Source of the DNA: Glycine soja
Taxonomy: Eukaryota > Streptophyta > Magnoliopsida > Fabales > Fabaceae
Direction: 5' to 3'
DNA length: 64,000 nt
Assembly: GCF_004193775.1 (NCBI RefSeq)
Contig: NC_041002.1
Span: 36,491,112 to 36,555,111, forward strand
Shown here: positions 33,368 through 44,552 of the stretch, in pieces
How the letters are laid out: every line of letters begins with the position of its first letter
Numbering within the stretch: position 1 is the stretch's first letter
Program-made: the position numbers and the translations under genes
Notes under the pieces: model-generated
The model's database searches: none
What the model was told of the DNA's origin: nothing
What the model saw: the letters and a program-made list of their open reading frames with translations, nothing else

Positions 33368-34834
33368 TTTGAGAGAAACAATGTGTGGGAACTAGTAGAG
33401 AAACCTGAAAACTACCCCATCATAGGAACAAAATGGGTATTTAGGAATAAGTTAGATGAACATGGCATAATCATTAGGAATAAGGCTAGGTTAGTTGCAA
33501 AAGGGTATAATCAAGAAGAAGGAATAGATTATGATGAAACATATGCTCCTGTTGCAAGATTAGAAGCCATTAGAATGCTTTTAGCTTATGCATCCATAAT
33601 GAATTTTAAGCTTTCTCAAATGGATGTTAAAAGTGCTTTTCTAAATGGCTTAATTCAAGAAGAAGTTTATGTAGAACAGCCCCCAAGATTTGAAAACTCA
33701 GACAAGCCTAATCATGTTTATAAATTGAAAAAGGCTTTATATGGATTGAAACAAGCCCCAAGGGCTTGCTATGAGCGTCTGAGTAAGTTTCTGTTAGATA
33801 AAAAATTTTCTGGAGGTAAAGTGGATACCACTCTTTTTATAAAGAGAAAATTAAATGATATTCTACTAGTTCAAATATATGTTGATGATATTATTTTTGG
33901 ATCCACTAATGATTCACTGTGCAAGGAATTCTCTCATAACATGCAAAGTGAGTTTGAAATGTCTATGATGGGAGAACTCAACTTCTTTCTTGGATTACAA
34001 ATAAAGCAAACCAAAGAAGGAATCTTTGTTAATCAATTGAAATACTGCAAGGAATTAATTCAAAGATTTGGAATGCAAAGTGCTAAGCACATGGCTACAT
34101 CCATGAGTACTGCTTGCTATTTAGATAAAGATGAAACCGGTCAACCTATAGACATCAAGCAATATGGAGGTATGATCGGATCACTTCTTTATTTGTCTGC
34201 TAGCAGACCTAATATCATGTTTAGTGTATGCATGTGTGCTAGATTTCAGTCCAATCCTAAACAATCACATCTAAGTGCAGTTAAAAGGATTATAAGATAT
34301 TTGTTAGGTACAATAAATATAGGTCTATGGTATCCTAGAAATTCCACATGCACTTTAGTAGGATACTTAGATTCTGATTTTGCCAGTTCTAAAATAGATA
34401 GAAAGAGCACAAGTGGGACATGTCAATTTATTGGATCTTCTCTTGTATCATGGCATAGTAAAAAACAAAATAGTGTTGCTTTATCTACTGTTGAAGCTGA
34501 ATATATTTCTACTGGCAGTTGTTGTGCCTAAATTTTATGGATGAAGCAACAACTATCTGACTATGGAATCCTTCTTGATCATATACCCATTAGGTGTGAT
34601 AATACAAGTGCAATCAATCTATCCAAAAATCCAGTACAACACTCTAGAACCAAGCATATAGAAATTAGGCACCATTGCTTAAGAGATCATGTTCTAAAGG
34701 GAGATTGTGTTCTAGAATTTGTTGATACAAAGAATCAGCTTGCTAATATCTTTACAAAACCTCTCCCTAAGGAAACATTCTTTGCTATTAGGAGAGAATT
34801 AGGCCTCTTAGATGTTAGTGATCTAGATAAATAA
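33368..34834 (+). pseudogene. pol: E4 RT and RNase H
   Basis: RT runs from [13 protein letters not shown] (33380) through [51 protein letters not shown] and [10 protein letters not shown] (33880) to [15 protein letters not shown]. RNase H has LVGYLDSDFASSKIDRKSTSG and EAEYIS. A TAA at 34529-34531 replaces a glutamine codon (relatives read CCAQILWMKQ). The rest (34541-34834) ends FVDTKNQLANIFTKPL, with GLLDVSDLDK at the terminus. No frameshift is seen from 31760 to 34834. Confidence 0.9.
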
Positions 34835-35169
34835 GGATTGATTGGTTGATTGAAACAGTTGTGTTTAATGATTGATTGATAGAGTTTGATGATGTTTTTC
34901 AAACACAGACATAGGTACTTTTTAGGAGAAAATCCTTGATTGATGTTTAAATTTCCATGCACTTTGGATTTTTGATGTTGCCAAAGGGGGAGAGAAACAG
35001 GCTTAGAAATCAAGAGATAAATTTACGCTTAGAAATCAAGAGATAAATTTCAGATGAATTAGGCATAATCTCTAAAAGAAAGGGGGAGTATGGGATCAGT
35101 GAACGATCAATCAAAACTTGTACATACTATCTTGATTTCAGGATTTGTCATCATCAAAAAGGGGGAGAT
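34835..35169 (+). other. E4 3' non-coding region and polypurine tract
   Basis: No frame of note occurs, and no envelope-like protein follows RNase H. The polypurine tract AAAAAGGGGGAGAT (35156-35169) borders the 3' LTR and is preceded by TTTGTCATCATC, which E6 shares at 56180. A small direct repeat (AAATCAAGAGATAAATT) is at 35007-35050. Confidence 0.75.
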
Positions 35170-36551
35170 TGTTGAAGCAAGGCTTCAAGAAGATGTTTTG
35201 ATGATGCCAAAGGAACACGCTTCTCAAGTTTTATTCAATCCAAGAAATCCAAGATATATGATCAAGAAAACCTCTAGAATCTTCAAAGTTGAAAATGAAA
35301 GTTGGAAGTTGGAAGTGGAAGTTATTGGAAGTTGAAAGTTGAAAATGGAAGTTGGAAGTGGAAGTTACTGGAAGTTGGAAGTTGGAAGTGGAAGTTATTG
35401 GAAGTAGAAAGTTGAAAATGGAAGTTGGAAGTGGAAGATATTGGAAGTTGAAAGTTGAAAATGGAAGTTAGAAGTGGAAGTTACTGGAAGTTGGAATTGG
35501 AAGTTGAAAGTTGAAAATGGAAGTTGGAAGTGGAAGTTACTGGAAGTTGAAGTAGGAAGTGGAAGTTATTGGAAGTTGAAAGTTGAAAATGGAAGTTGGA
35601 AGCTGGAAGTGGAAGTGGAAGTTGTGTAATCGATTACAGTGAGTGGGTAATCGATTACCAGTATTTAAAAATTCAAATTTCAAATGTGAAGAGACATAAC
35701 TCTTCAAAAGTAATTGTGTAATCGATTAAACCATTATGGTAATCAATTACTAGTGAGTAGTTTCGAAAAATATTCCCAACAATCACAACTTTTCATTAGA
35801 ATTTTGAAAGGCTACCAAAGGCCTATAAATTAGTGACTTGGGAACGAAATTGGTTGAGAGTTTTGCTTGTCCAAAATGTTTTATCCTCTCAAAAGATGAT
35901 AAGAGTTTTTCATTGCCCAAAATGTCTTATCCTCTCAAAAGATTAAGAGAGTTTTTGATTGTCCAAAAACTCTTATCCTCTCAAATGATTAAGAGATTTT
36001 TTCACTGAGTTCAAAGTTCTTATCCTCTCAAATACAAATCATCTTATCTTCAAAAATTCCTTGGGCAAACACTTGTGAGATTCAATAAGGAATTGATTGC
36101 TTCATTGTAAACATCTATCTCTTTCAAGAGAGATTATCTTCTTCTTCCTCTCTTTCTAATCAAAGGGCTAAGAGACTGAGAGTCTCTTGTTGTAAAGCAT
36201 CTAAACACAAAGGAAGGGTTGTCCTTGTGTGTTTCAGAAAGTGTAAAGGATTTGTGAGATAGTGGAACTTCTAAGCGGGTTTCTTGGGGACTAGACATAG
36301 GCAACGGACTTTGCCGAACCAGTTTAAAAACTGTGTTTGCACTTTCTCTTCCCTCAAACTCTTTTATTTATTGTTGCTTAACATTTACATTCAGATTGTT
36401 TAATTTAAATTATCATTTAGAAACTCATCTTTAAGGGAACTTGGAACTTGCATTAAAATCAAAGTAGAATTTTTAATTGGGGAAATAGTTTGTAATATCT
36501 TAATTCAGCCCCCCCCCCCTTCTTAAGATATCTGAGGCCACTTGTCTAACA
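35170..36551 (+). repeat. E4 3' LTR
   Basis: This 1382-base LTR runs from TGTTGAAGCAAGG to GTCTAACA and has the same order of parts as the 5' copy. Its minisatellite (35285-35625) is longer than the 5' one, while its TTATCCTCTCAAAAGAT repeat block is shorter (35860-36050), so the two LTRs differ mostly in repeat number. TATAAAT is at 35824. Confidence 0.9.
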
Positions 36552-37460
36552 CATTTAATTTGGAGGAGTTTTTTACTCTCTAGATTTTTCTGATCTTTCT
36601 TGTGATCACACTCATCTCATCATCTTCTTTATCAGATTCATCATCATTAGGTTCTTCTGTTGAGGCGTCATTAATGGCAAAGGCCTTGGACGATGACTCT
36701 TTGGATGCAATGCTGCATTTTTGTCTTTGAGCTACAAGGGCTAGCAACTTTCCTTTCTTTGTTCCTTCATCTCGAGCAAGCTCTTGCTCATGGACTTTTA
36801 GAATCCCAATGAGCTCTTCAAGAGTCACAGAGTCAAGATTCTTGATGGTTTTTAACACTGTAACTTGTGGTCTCTACTTTCTAGATAAATTTTGTAAGAC
36901 TTTATCAATGTGATCATACATATCATAATGTCTACCTAGAGAGCGAAGCTTATTCATAATGGTTTGGAAGCATCCAAACATGGTTTGGATATCTTCTCCC
37001 TCTTCCATACTGAAGAGTTCATACTTATGTGTCAGAAGGCTTAACTTGTTACGTTTTACCTTTGAGAACCCTTCATAGGTAATGACTAAGGTGTCCCGCA
37101 TTTGTTTAGCGTTTCTAAAGCTATGAACTTTTGAATACTCTTCATGAGATAGAGCACACAACAAAGCATTTCTTGCTTGAGAGTTGAGAAGAAATCTGGA
37201 CTTATGTTCATCCGTCCATCTATCCCTGGGGATCTCGTTTCTCTGAGGGTTTAAAGGATTATGATTGCCTTTTTCTACAACATTCGATATATCAATGTGA
37301 TTGGATTCAAAGAAGGCAATCATTCTTTCCTTCCAGTAGTCATAGTTTACTCCCTTAAACATGGGAGGCTTTTTCACTGCATATCCTACTTTCATCATTT
37401 CAGGAGTTTTCTTTCCTCTAATATGTCAAGAGTACCTAGAGGCCAAGCTCTGGTACTAAT
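36552..37460 (-). pseudogene. gag: Sirevirus E3 gag N-terminal half and primer-binding site
   Basis: The minus-strand frame from 37398 (MMKVGYAVKKPPMF, then YDYWKERMIAFFES) is the gag N-terminus. It continues HKYELFSMEEGEDI to a stop at about 36873, then in the same gene LKTIKNLDSVTLEELIGIL and an acidic stretch (36858-36580). The E4 insertion cuts it at 36552. The decayed primer-binding site (minus TTAGTACCAGAGC) lies at 37447-37459, next to the E3 LTR. Confidence 0.85.
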
Positions 37461-37859
37461 TGGAGTTCCTGAAAGACACTAGAAGGAGGGGGGGTTGAAT
37501 AGTGTGATGGATAAAAACTTAGTCTATTAAAAAAAAATTCTTAAATAGATATCAATGGACGAAGGGTTTCATCCAACGGGTTCGAAGTCATATTGTACTT
37601 AAAACTAGACTGCAAAACTTGGATATAGTAGTGCAGAAGTGATTTATAGAAAAGAATCGGTAAAGAAAACACACAGGTTTTATACTAGTTCACCCCAACT
37701 CTTGAGCTATGTCCATTTCTCTTTCAAACCTTGAAGGGTTCTACTTATCAATTCTTTGATTACAATCAAATATTCTCTATTCCACTTCTGACTACACCAA
37801 GTACTCTCCAGGACACTCCTGGCACTACACTTAACCTCACCCTGAGATTAAGAACTAAG
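37461..37859 (-). repeat. E3 5' LTR, part 1
   Basis: It begins TGGAGTTCCTGAAAGACACTAG beside the primer-binding site and shares GATATAGTAGTGCAGAAGTG and the CACCCCAACTC block with the 3' LTR. E5 interrupts it at 37859. Confidence 0.85.
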
Positions 37860-38635
37860 TGTTAGACAAGTTGCCTCAGTTATCTTAAGAAAGAGGGGGT
37901 TGAATTAAGATACAAAAACTATTCCCCAATTAAAAATTTCACTCTCTCTTTTTGGATTAACAATGAACCCTTAATATGAATTACTCAAAAGACAATTCAA
38001 AATAAACTTCTTTAAAGCAGAAGATAAATAACAATAAATAAAAGAAGTTTAAGGGAAAAGAGAATGCAAACTCAGTTTTTATACTGGTTCGGCCACGCCC
38101 TGTGCCTACGTCCAGTCCCCAAGCAACCCGCTTGAGATTTCCACTATCTTGTAAAATGCCTTTTACAAAGTCTGAACCACACAGGGACAACCCTTCCCTT
38201 GTATTCAGAAATCCTTACATCTTAAGAGACCCTCGGTCTCTTAACCAAATCTCTTTGAATAAGAATAAGAAGAAGAATTCTCTCTTTAAGAGAAAGATAT
38301 TACAATTGAAGATCAATCAAGATTCCTTATTGAATATGCAAGTGTTTGGCTAAGGAATATTTTTGAGAGGATAAGACATTTTGGTTTTGAGAGGATAAGA
38401 CAATTTAGTTCAGAAAAAATCTCTTAGGAATTTTGTGTCCCAAGTCACATATTTATAGGCCTTTGATGGCCATTAAAAAATCTCTTGAATAGATGCGACT
38501 CTTGGGAGTTATTTTCTGAAGAGTTGTGACTCTTAGGAGTTATTTTCTAAAGAGTTGTGACTCTTGACTTGGATCAAACTTGAGAAGCGCTTATCTTTGG
38601 CATCACCAAATCTTCATATAATATATGCTTCTACA
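37860..38635 (-). repeat. E5 3' LTR
   Basis: On the plus strand it runs TGTTAGACAAG to GCTTCTACA. It contains a perfect 10-base-pair stem, TTAAGAGACC with GGTCTCTTAA around CTC (38222-38244), a second stem TTGTAAAA/TTTTACAA near 38150, and the TATA box (minus TATAAAT) at 38451-38457. The polypurine tract (minus AAAAAGGGGGAGAT) follows at 38636. Confidence 0.92.
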
Positions 38636-39146
38636 ATCTCCCCCTTTTTGACGATGACAATAATCTAAAATCAAGATAACCTATATACAATTTATAAAGC
38701 GTGCTCACAACAGTTGCTCCCCCTTTAAGTTTGGAATTTATGCCTAAAGGTTTATGATTTCTACCCTTATTCTCTCCCCCTTTGGCAACATCAAAAAGCC
38801 ATATCAAATGCTATCCATAGATGAAATCATTCCATAAAATAAACCAAACAAGTCTTAATTAACTAAAACATAGACTAAAATTATCCAAACACAAAGCAAA
38901 ACATAATGACAAATAACCAAGATAACCATAATCAAAGTATGAAAGCAATAAAAGCCAAAAACAAGGCTAAGGAAATTATAGAAACTAGGAAAATAGAAAC
39001 TAAGAGTCGGCCGGGGGATCGAAGCAACGCCTGATGAAGCTCATATCATCTTCGAGACGAGTGATCCGCATATCCATCCCATCAAAGCATGCATCCATTG
39101 CATTAAGGCGAGTATCCATTGCATCAAATCGATTACCTACAAAAGC
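38636..39146 (-). other. E5 3' non-coding region
   Basis: It holds the polypurine tract at 38636-38649 and a second purine block (minus GCCAAAGGGGGAGAG, about 38777-38791). Sireviruses often carry extra polypurine tracts. The 5' side of this stretch is the decayed tail of the envelope-position frame. Confidence 0.7.
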
Positions 39147-40254
39147 TCAAAGACCATGGAGTTTTGTGAGGAATTCGGTCAGAACTGAAGAGGAATCAGC
39201 CCTTTGTGGTGGAGGAGATGGGGTACGTTCACCAAGAATAGACGGAGGCAAGTTTTGTTTATGAACCCACTGACCATCGACATCTTTCCAGTAACCAAAG
39301 GAGGTAACCACACTAGCACCAATAGAGAAAGATCGTTTGACCTTGACAAATGGTTCATCATCCAAAGGAATATTGAAATGATGAAGAAAAAGAGTGACAA
39401 GGTGAGGATAAGGGAGAGGTGCATTGGCCCATAATGCCTTATGCATCTGGTACTGAACTAAATGGGTAGTCGATCTGACGACCAGTTTGAAAGGCCCACA
39501 TTAGAATCAAATCCTCCTTAGAGGCTTGAGCAAGGTTTGAAGATCGAGGAAGCAAAATACAAACAATGATATATTGCATGATGCGACAATCAAAAGTTAA
39601 TGACCCAACAAGTAATCTGCCGGTCATGTCAGCCTGGTCATTGCAGACCATGCGGCAAGCATCAAGACTAGAATAATCAAATTTCCAGTCATCAACAAGC
39701 GTGCCCTCAAAAGGAACACCTTGAATGGGCAATTTAGTCAAGGAAAAGAATAAGGACTGATCAATAACAATGGGAATATTTTGCACCTCAGAGTAATGAA
39801 TACCATCCTGAATTTTCAAGTTATTATATAACACCTTAACTAATTCAGGAAAGTATGGCAGTTTCAAAGACATAAAATCAATCAAACCAGAATTTTGAAA
39901 CACTTGGTAACAATCAAATGTTTCTTCATCAAAGAATTCAAGGTCAAGGTACTTAGGGTCTAAAATGACTCTATTACAAAATTGAAAATCGTACCTTTGA
40001 CGTTGATCATCCAAGGAAAACAATGTGGATGATCTAAGAGAAGGAGGAACTGGTGCGGATGGGTCTCCAGAGGTTCCATGGCGGCGGTGGCTAGCAGCAG
40101 CGGTGGTGGAGGAAGACCCTTTTTGCTTCTTCGATGATTCTACCATTTGAAGTTGTTGCAGTTGATTTTGATTGGTGGGTTTGAAAAAGAATGAAAAATG
40201 ATGAAGATTAGGCTTTGTTTGAAGTGATTTGGTGAAGAAATGAGAGAGATACAT
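39147..40254 (-). pseudogene. Envelope-position protein of E5 (frameshifted)
   Basis: A 271-codon frame (40254-39439) follows RNase H in the same direction. A likelier start is the ATG at about 40146 (MVESSKKQKGSSST), since the first 36 residues look like leader. It has a serine/proline-rich basic start, then a globular part (FCNRVILDPKYLDLEFF, GLIDFMSLKLPYFPELVKV, FEGTLVDDWKFDYSSL, ADMTGRLLVGSLTFDCRIMQYIIV). A one-base shift near 39440 moves to a second frame (39446-39147: LPYPHLVTLFLHHF, FSIGASVVTSFGYWK). It resembles the legume 'envelope-like' or 'putative plant transposon protein' group. I see no signal peptide or convincing membrane segment, so an envelope role is doubtful. Confidence 0.6.
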
Positions 40255-40728
40255 GGATTTAAAGATTGGGGAAGGTTTTGCACCGTCACACGAAAGGGGA
40301 GAATAAAGGTTCTGCGAAAATAAAAATATTTATAAACAGGGACTCCTTGTAATTGATTACAAGAGTAACCTGTAACTAATAGTGTCTACTGGTAATCGAT
40401 TACCAGACCCTTTAAACAAGGCTTTTTCACTTAAAGCTAACTATTTCAAGTCAAATACGCACCTAATCATCAATCACAAACACAATCAAACATATTCAAT
40501 CACAAGCACAATCAAACAAACACAATCAAATACATTTAATCAACAATCATCAATCACAAAAAAAAATCAAACATATTCAATCACAAACACAATAAAAAAA
40601 CATTCAATCACAAGCACAATCAAACACATTCAATCAACAATCATCAATCACAAACAAAATCAAATAACACAAGCAACTAGACTCATAGACAATCTATTGA
40701 TCATAAGAAGGATAAGACTCAATTTGAG
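40255..40728 (-). repeat. E5 spacer with CAATCAAACA-type tandem repeat
   Basis: Between RNase H and the envelope-position frame lies a degenerate repeat of units such as TCAATCACAAACACAATCAAACA (about 40455-40680, unit 20-60 bases). One AATCGATT palindrome, GGTAATCGATTACC, is at 40391, with a decayed partner near 40351. There is no coding signal. Confidence 0.75.
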
Positions 40729-41145
40729 TTACCTATTGCCTAGATCATTGACATCTAGAATACCTAATTCTCTCCTAATAGCAAAGAATACTTCTTTAGG
40801 GAGAGGTTTTGTAAAGATATCGGCTAATTGATTCTTTGTATCAACAAACTCTAGAACACAATCTCCCTTTTGAACATGATCTCTTATTTCTATATGTTTG
40901 GTTCTTGAGTGCTGAATAGGATTCTTAGATAGAGTTATAGCACTCGTGTTATCACATCTTATAGGAATATGATTAAGAAATATTCCATAATCAGAAAGTT
41001 GTTGCTTCATCCAAAGAATTTGGGCACAACAACTACCAGCAGAAATGTATTCCACTTCAGTAGTGGATAAAACAACACTATTCTGTTTCTTACTATGACA
41101 AGAAACTAGATCAAATCCAACGAAATGACAAGTTCCACTGGTGCT
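40729..41145 (-). pseudogene. pol: E5 RNase H C-terminal part
   Basis: After the stop at the end of the RT frame (RSTSG position, about 41146) the same protein continues: EYISAGSCCAQILWMKQQLSDYG, RCDNTSAITLSKNPIQHSRTKH, then FVDTKNQLADIFTKPLPKE to GILDVNDLGNR. A few codons around 41060-41100 are changed. The C-terminus is complete. Confidence 0.85.
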
Positions 41146-42874
41146 CTATCTATCAGTTTTAGAACTGGCAAATTCAGAATCAAAATATCCTATTAAATTG
41201 CATGTGGAATTTTTAGGATACCATAATCCTATATTCATAGTGCCTAACATATATCTTATAATTCTCTTAACGACACTAAGATGTGATTGTTTCGGATTTG
41301 ATTGAAACTTAGCACACATACACACACTAAAGATTACATCTGGTCTGCTAGCAGATAAATAAAGAAGTGATCCAATCATACCTCGATATTGCTTAATGTC
41401 TATTGACTGACCGATTTCATCTTTATCCAAATAGCAAGCAGTACTCATTGGCGTGGCCATATGCTTAGCATTCTCCATCCCAAATCTGTGAATCAATTCC
41501 TTGCAATACTTTGATTGATTGACAAAAATTTCATTCTTGGTTTGCTTGATTTGCAACCCAAGAAAGAAATTTAGTTCTCCCATCATTGACATTTCAAACT
41601 CACTTTGCATGTCTTGAGAGAATTCTTTGCATAAAGAGTCATTAGTGGATCCAAAGATAATATCATCAACATAGATTTGAACTAATAAAATATCATTTAA
41701 TTTCTTCTTAATAAAAAGAGTAGTATCCACTTTACCTCTAGAGAAATCCTTCTCTAAAAGGAACTTACTCGGACGCTTATACCAAGCCCTAGGGGCTTGC
41801 TTTAAGCGATATAAAGCCTTTTTCAATTTGAAGACATGACTGGGCTTATCTGAATTTTCAAATCCAGGGGGTTGATCTACATATACTTCCTCTTGGATAA
41901 AGCCATTCAAAAAGGCACTATTCACATCCATTTGAAAAATTTTAAAATCCATAATGGATGTATAGGCTAATAACATTCTTATGGCTTCTAATCTAGCAAC
42001 AGGAGCATATGTTTCCTCATGGTCTATCCCCTCTTTCTGATTGTATCCTTTGGCTACTAATCTAGCCTTTTTTCTAATAAATATGCCATTTTCATCTAAC
42101 TTATTTCTAAATACCCATTTTGTTCCAATAACTGGGTAATTTTCAGGTTTCTCAACTAACTCCCAAACATTATTTCTTTCAAATTGGTTTAACTCTTCTT
42201 GCATAGCTATTATCCAATGTTTATCATTTATGGCTTCTTTCAAATTTTTAGGTTCAATCATAGAAACAAAAGCCATATTATTGCATATATCTTTGAGAGA
42301 ATGTCTAGTGGTTACCCCTTTTGATATATCACCAATGATGTTGTCAAGAGGATGATATCCAGAAGCTCTCCATTCTCTTGGAAGATCAACATTTGTTTTG
42401 AGTTCATCAATGTGAAAATCTTCGTTATTTCTATCTCCTTTGCCTTTGTGATCTTCTTCATGAATATGCATTTCTTCTAATGATTCTAAAACATCATCTA
42501 TTTTTCCAACTCCAAGAATTCTACCTTTATTGTTGTCACCATAAGTCACATGTCCGCTTTTCTTGGGAGAGATATGAGTAGAGCATCCGCTATATATGTA
42601 CCAACTCTTCTTCAAGGATACCTCTTCATCGCTTTCATAACTCTTGGCCATTAGACTCAGGTTTACAATTTCGTTTTCTGAATCTTCAGATGAGTTCATA
42701 TCATTGTCATCCCATGTAATGTAGGCCTTCTTTGCCTTCTTTTCATTAACAACTTTCTTTTCAGATTTCTCTATTCTTTTCTTGAATATTGGGCAATCAA
42801 CCCTCAGATGTCCAAGTTGATTGCATTGATAGCATTTTGGGGTAGAAGATGAATCTTCTGCCCTTCTTTTTTAT
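41146..42874 (-). pseudogene. pol: E5 gag end, protease stub and RT (integrase deleted)
   Basis: The zinc knuckle [14 protein letters not shown] lies near 42800-42840, in another frame from the gag N-terminus. From 42699 one 517-codon frame holds the end of gag ([10 protein letters not shown]) and a protease fragment in which DSG reads YSG, so the catalytic aspartate is lost. It then jumps from ILGVGKID to [14 protein letters not shown], removing the rest of protease and all of integrase. RT is full length: [42 protein letters not shown] (about 41660), [11 protein letters not shown] and [15 protein letters not shown]. It ends at TAG in KTDR-stop. Confidence 0.9.
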
Positions 42875-43717
42875 TTAAAATTTGATCTTATTTGATTTCC
42901 TTCTGACTCTTAGAGATTTGTTGAATCTTTTTACAAAAAGACTAAGATCGTCATCTTCATCTATTTCAATTGAATCCTCCTTATTACTTTCTTTTTGGAT
43001 TGAAGATGAAGCTTTAAGAGCAATTCCTTTCTTCTTCTTATCATTCTCCTCATGTTGATTCAATCTCTTCAATTCCATTTCATGTTCCTGTAACTTTCCA
43101 AACAAGGTAGCAAGAGACATGTTAGTAAGATTTCTTGATTCAGTAATGGCTGTTACCTTTGGTTGCCATTCCCTGCTTAAGCATCTTAACACTTTATTGA
43201 CAAGATCTTCATTTGGAAATATTTTTCCTAAAGATGAAAGATGATTTACTATGTGGGTAAATCTCTTTTGCATGTCTTGTATAGTTTCATTTGGATTCAT
43301 TCTAAATAACTCATATTCATGAGTTAAAGTATTTATCCTAGATCTTTTTACATCTATTGTCCCTTCATGGGTTACTTGTAAGGTATCCCACATATCTTTT
43401 GCATGTTTGCAATTTGACATCCTAAAGTATTCATCTATTCCTAATGCAGATGTAATGATATCTTTGGCTTTTAAATTGTATTGAACTAATCTTTTTTCTT
43501 CCTCACTCCATTGATCCCTAGGTTTTTCTATGGTTGTATTTCCTGCCGCCATAGTGGGAATGTAGGGTCCAATTTTTATGGCTTCCAAAATATTAAGATC
43601 TATAGCCTCTATAAAAATTTGCATGCGGGTTTTCCAATAATGGTAACCCACGCCATTAAAAATGGGAGGCCTATTTAGAGAATTCCCTTCAGGAAATAAA
43701 TAGTTTGCTGAGGCCAT
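42875..43717 (-). pseudogene. gag: E5 gag N-terminal part
   Basis: ATG at 43717 begins MASANYLFPEGNSLNRPPIF, followed by YHYWKTRMQIFIEAID, HEGTIDVKRSRINTLTHEYELF and LCRLSREWQPKVTAITES-like sequence (order as in E4). It is 280 codons long before a frame change near 42880, just before the zinc knuckle. The capsid-like region itself is intact. Confidence 0.88.
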
Positions 43718-43754
43718 TATTCTTGAAGCTTCCTAAACTTTATATAAGAATCAA

Positions 43755-43766
43755 GCTCTAATACCA
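43755..43766 (-). other. E5 primer-binding site
   Basis: Minus TGGTATTAGAGC, one change from TGGTATCAGAGC, lies two bases from the LTR start at 43769. Confidence 0.85.
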
Positions 43767-43768
43767 CT

Positions 43769-44547
43769 TGTTAGACAAGTGGCCTTAGTTATCTTAAGAA
43801 GGGGGGGGGGGTTGAATTAAGATACAAAAACTATTCCCCAATTAAAAATTTCACTCTCTCTTTTTGGATTAATAATGCACCCTTAATATGAATTACTCAA
43901 AAGACAATTCAAAATAAACTTCTTTAAAGCAAAAGATAAATAGCAATAAATAAAAGAAGTTTAAGGGAAGAGAGAATGCAAACTCAGTTTTTATACTGGT
44001 TCGGCCACACCTTGTGCCTACGTCCAGCCCCCAAGCAACCCGCTTGAGATTTCCACTATCTTGTAAAATGCCTTTTACAAAGTCTGAACCACACAGGGAC
44101 AACCCTTCCCTTTTGTTCAGAAATCCTTACATCTTAAGAGACCCTCGGTCTCTTAACCAAATCTCTTTGAATAAAAAGAAGAAGAAGAATTCTCTCTTTA
44201 AAAAAAAGATATTACAATTGAAGATCAATCAAGATTCCTTATTGAATATGCAAGTGTTTGGCCAAGGAATATTTTTGAGAGGATAAGACATTTTGGTTAT
44301 GAGAGGATAAGACAATTTAGTTAAGAAAAAACTCTCTTAGGAATTTCGTGTCCCAAGTCATCTATTTATAGGCCTTTGATGGCCATTCAAAAATCTCCTG
44401 AACAGATGTGACTCTTGGGAGTTATTTTCTGAAGAGTTGTGACTCTTGGAAGTTATTTTCTAAAGAGTTGTGACTCTTGACTTGGATCAAACTTGAGAAG
44501 CGCTTATCTTTGGCATCATCAAAACTTCAATCATATATGCTTCTACA
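43769..44547 (-). repeat. E5 5' LTR
   Basis: This 779-base copy has the same content as the 3' LTR. A G-run is longer here (about 43799-43811). The perfect stem TTAAGAGACC/GGTCTCTTAA is at 44134-44156 and the TATA box at 44364-44370. Confidence 0.92.
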
Positions 44548-44552
44548 CTAAG

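Larger units (their letters stand above)
28581..36551 (+). mobile_element. Sirevirus E4, complete but inactive
   Basis: This is a 7971-base element with LTRs at both ends, a primer-binding site, gag, protease, integrase, RT, RNase H and a polypurine tract in Copia order. The flanks CTTTT (28576-28580) and CATTT (36552-36556) form a 5-base target duplication with one mismatch. It sits antisense in E3 gag. There is no envelope-like frame between RNase H and the 3' LTR. Frameshifts and at least four stops inactivate it. Confidence 0.9.
37860..44547 (-). mobile_element. Sirevirus E5, complete ends, integrase deleted
   Basis: This 6688-base element has two well-matched LTRs of 776 and 779 bases. 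A perfect 5-base target duplication CTAAG (37855-37859 and 44548-44552) flanks it, and the host E3 LTR continues cleanly on both sides. It encodes gag, a protease stub, RT, RNase H and, after pol, an envelope-position frame. Matching LTRs and a perfect duplication suggest it is among the younger insertions here. Confidence 0.93.
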
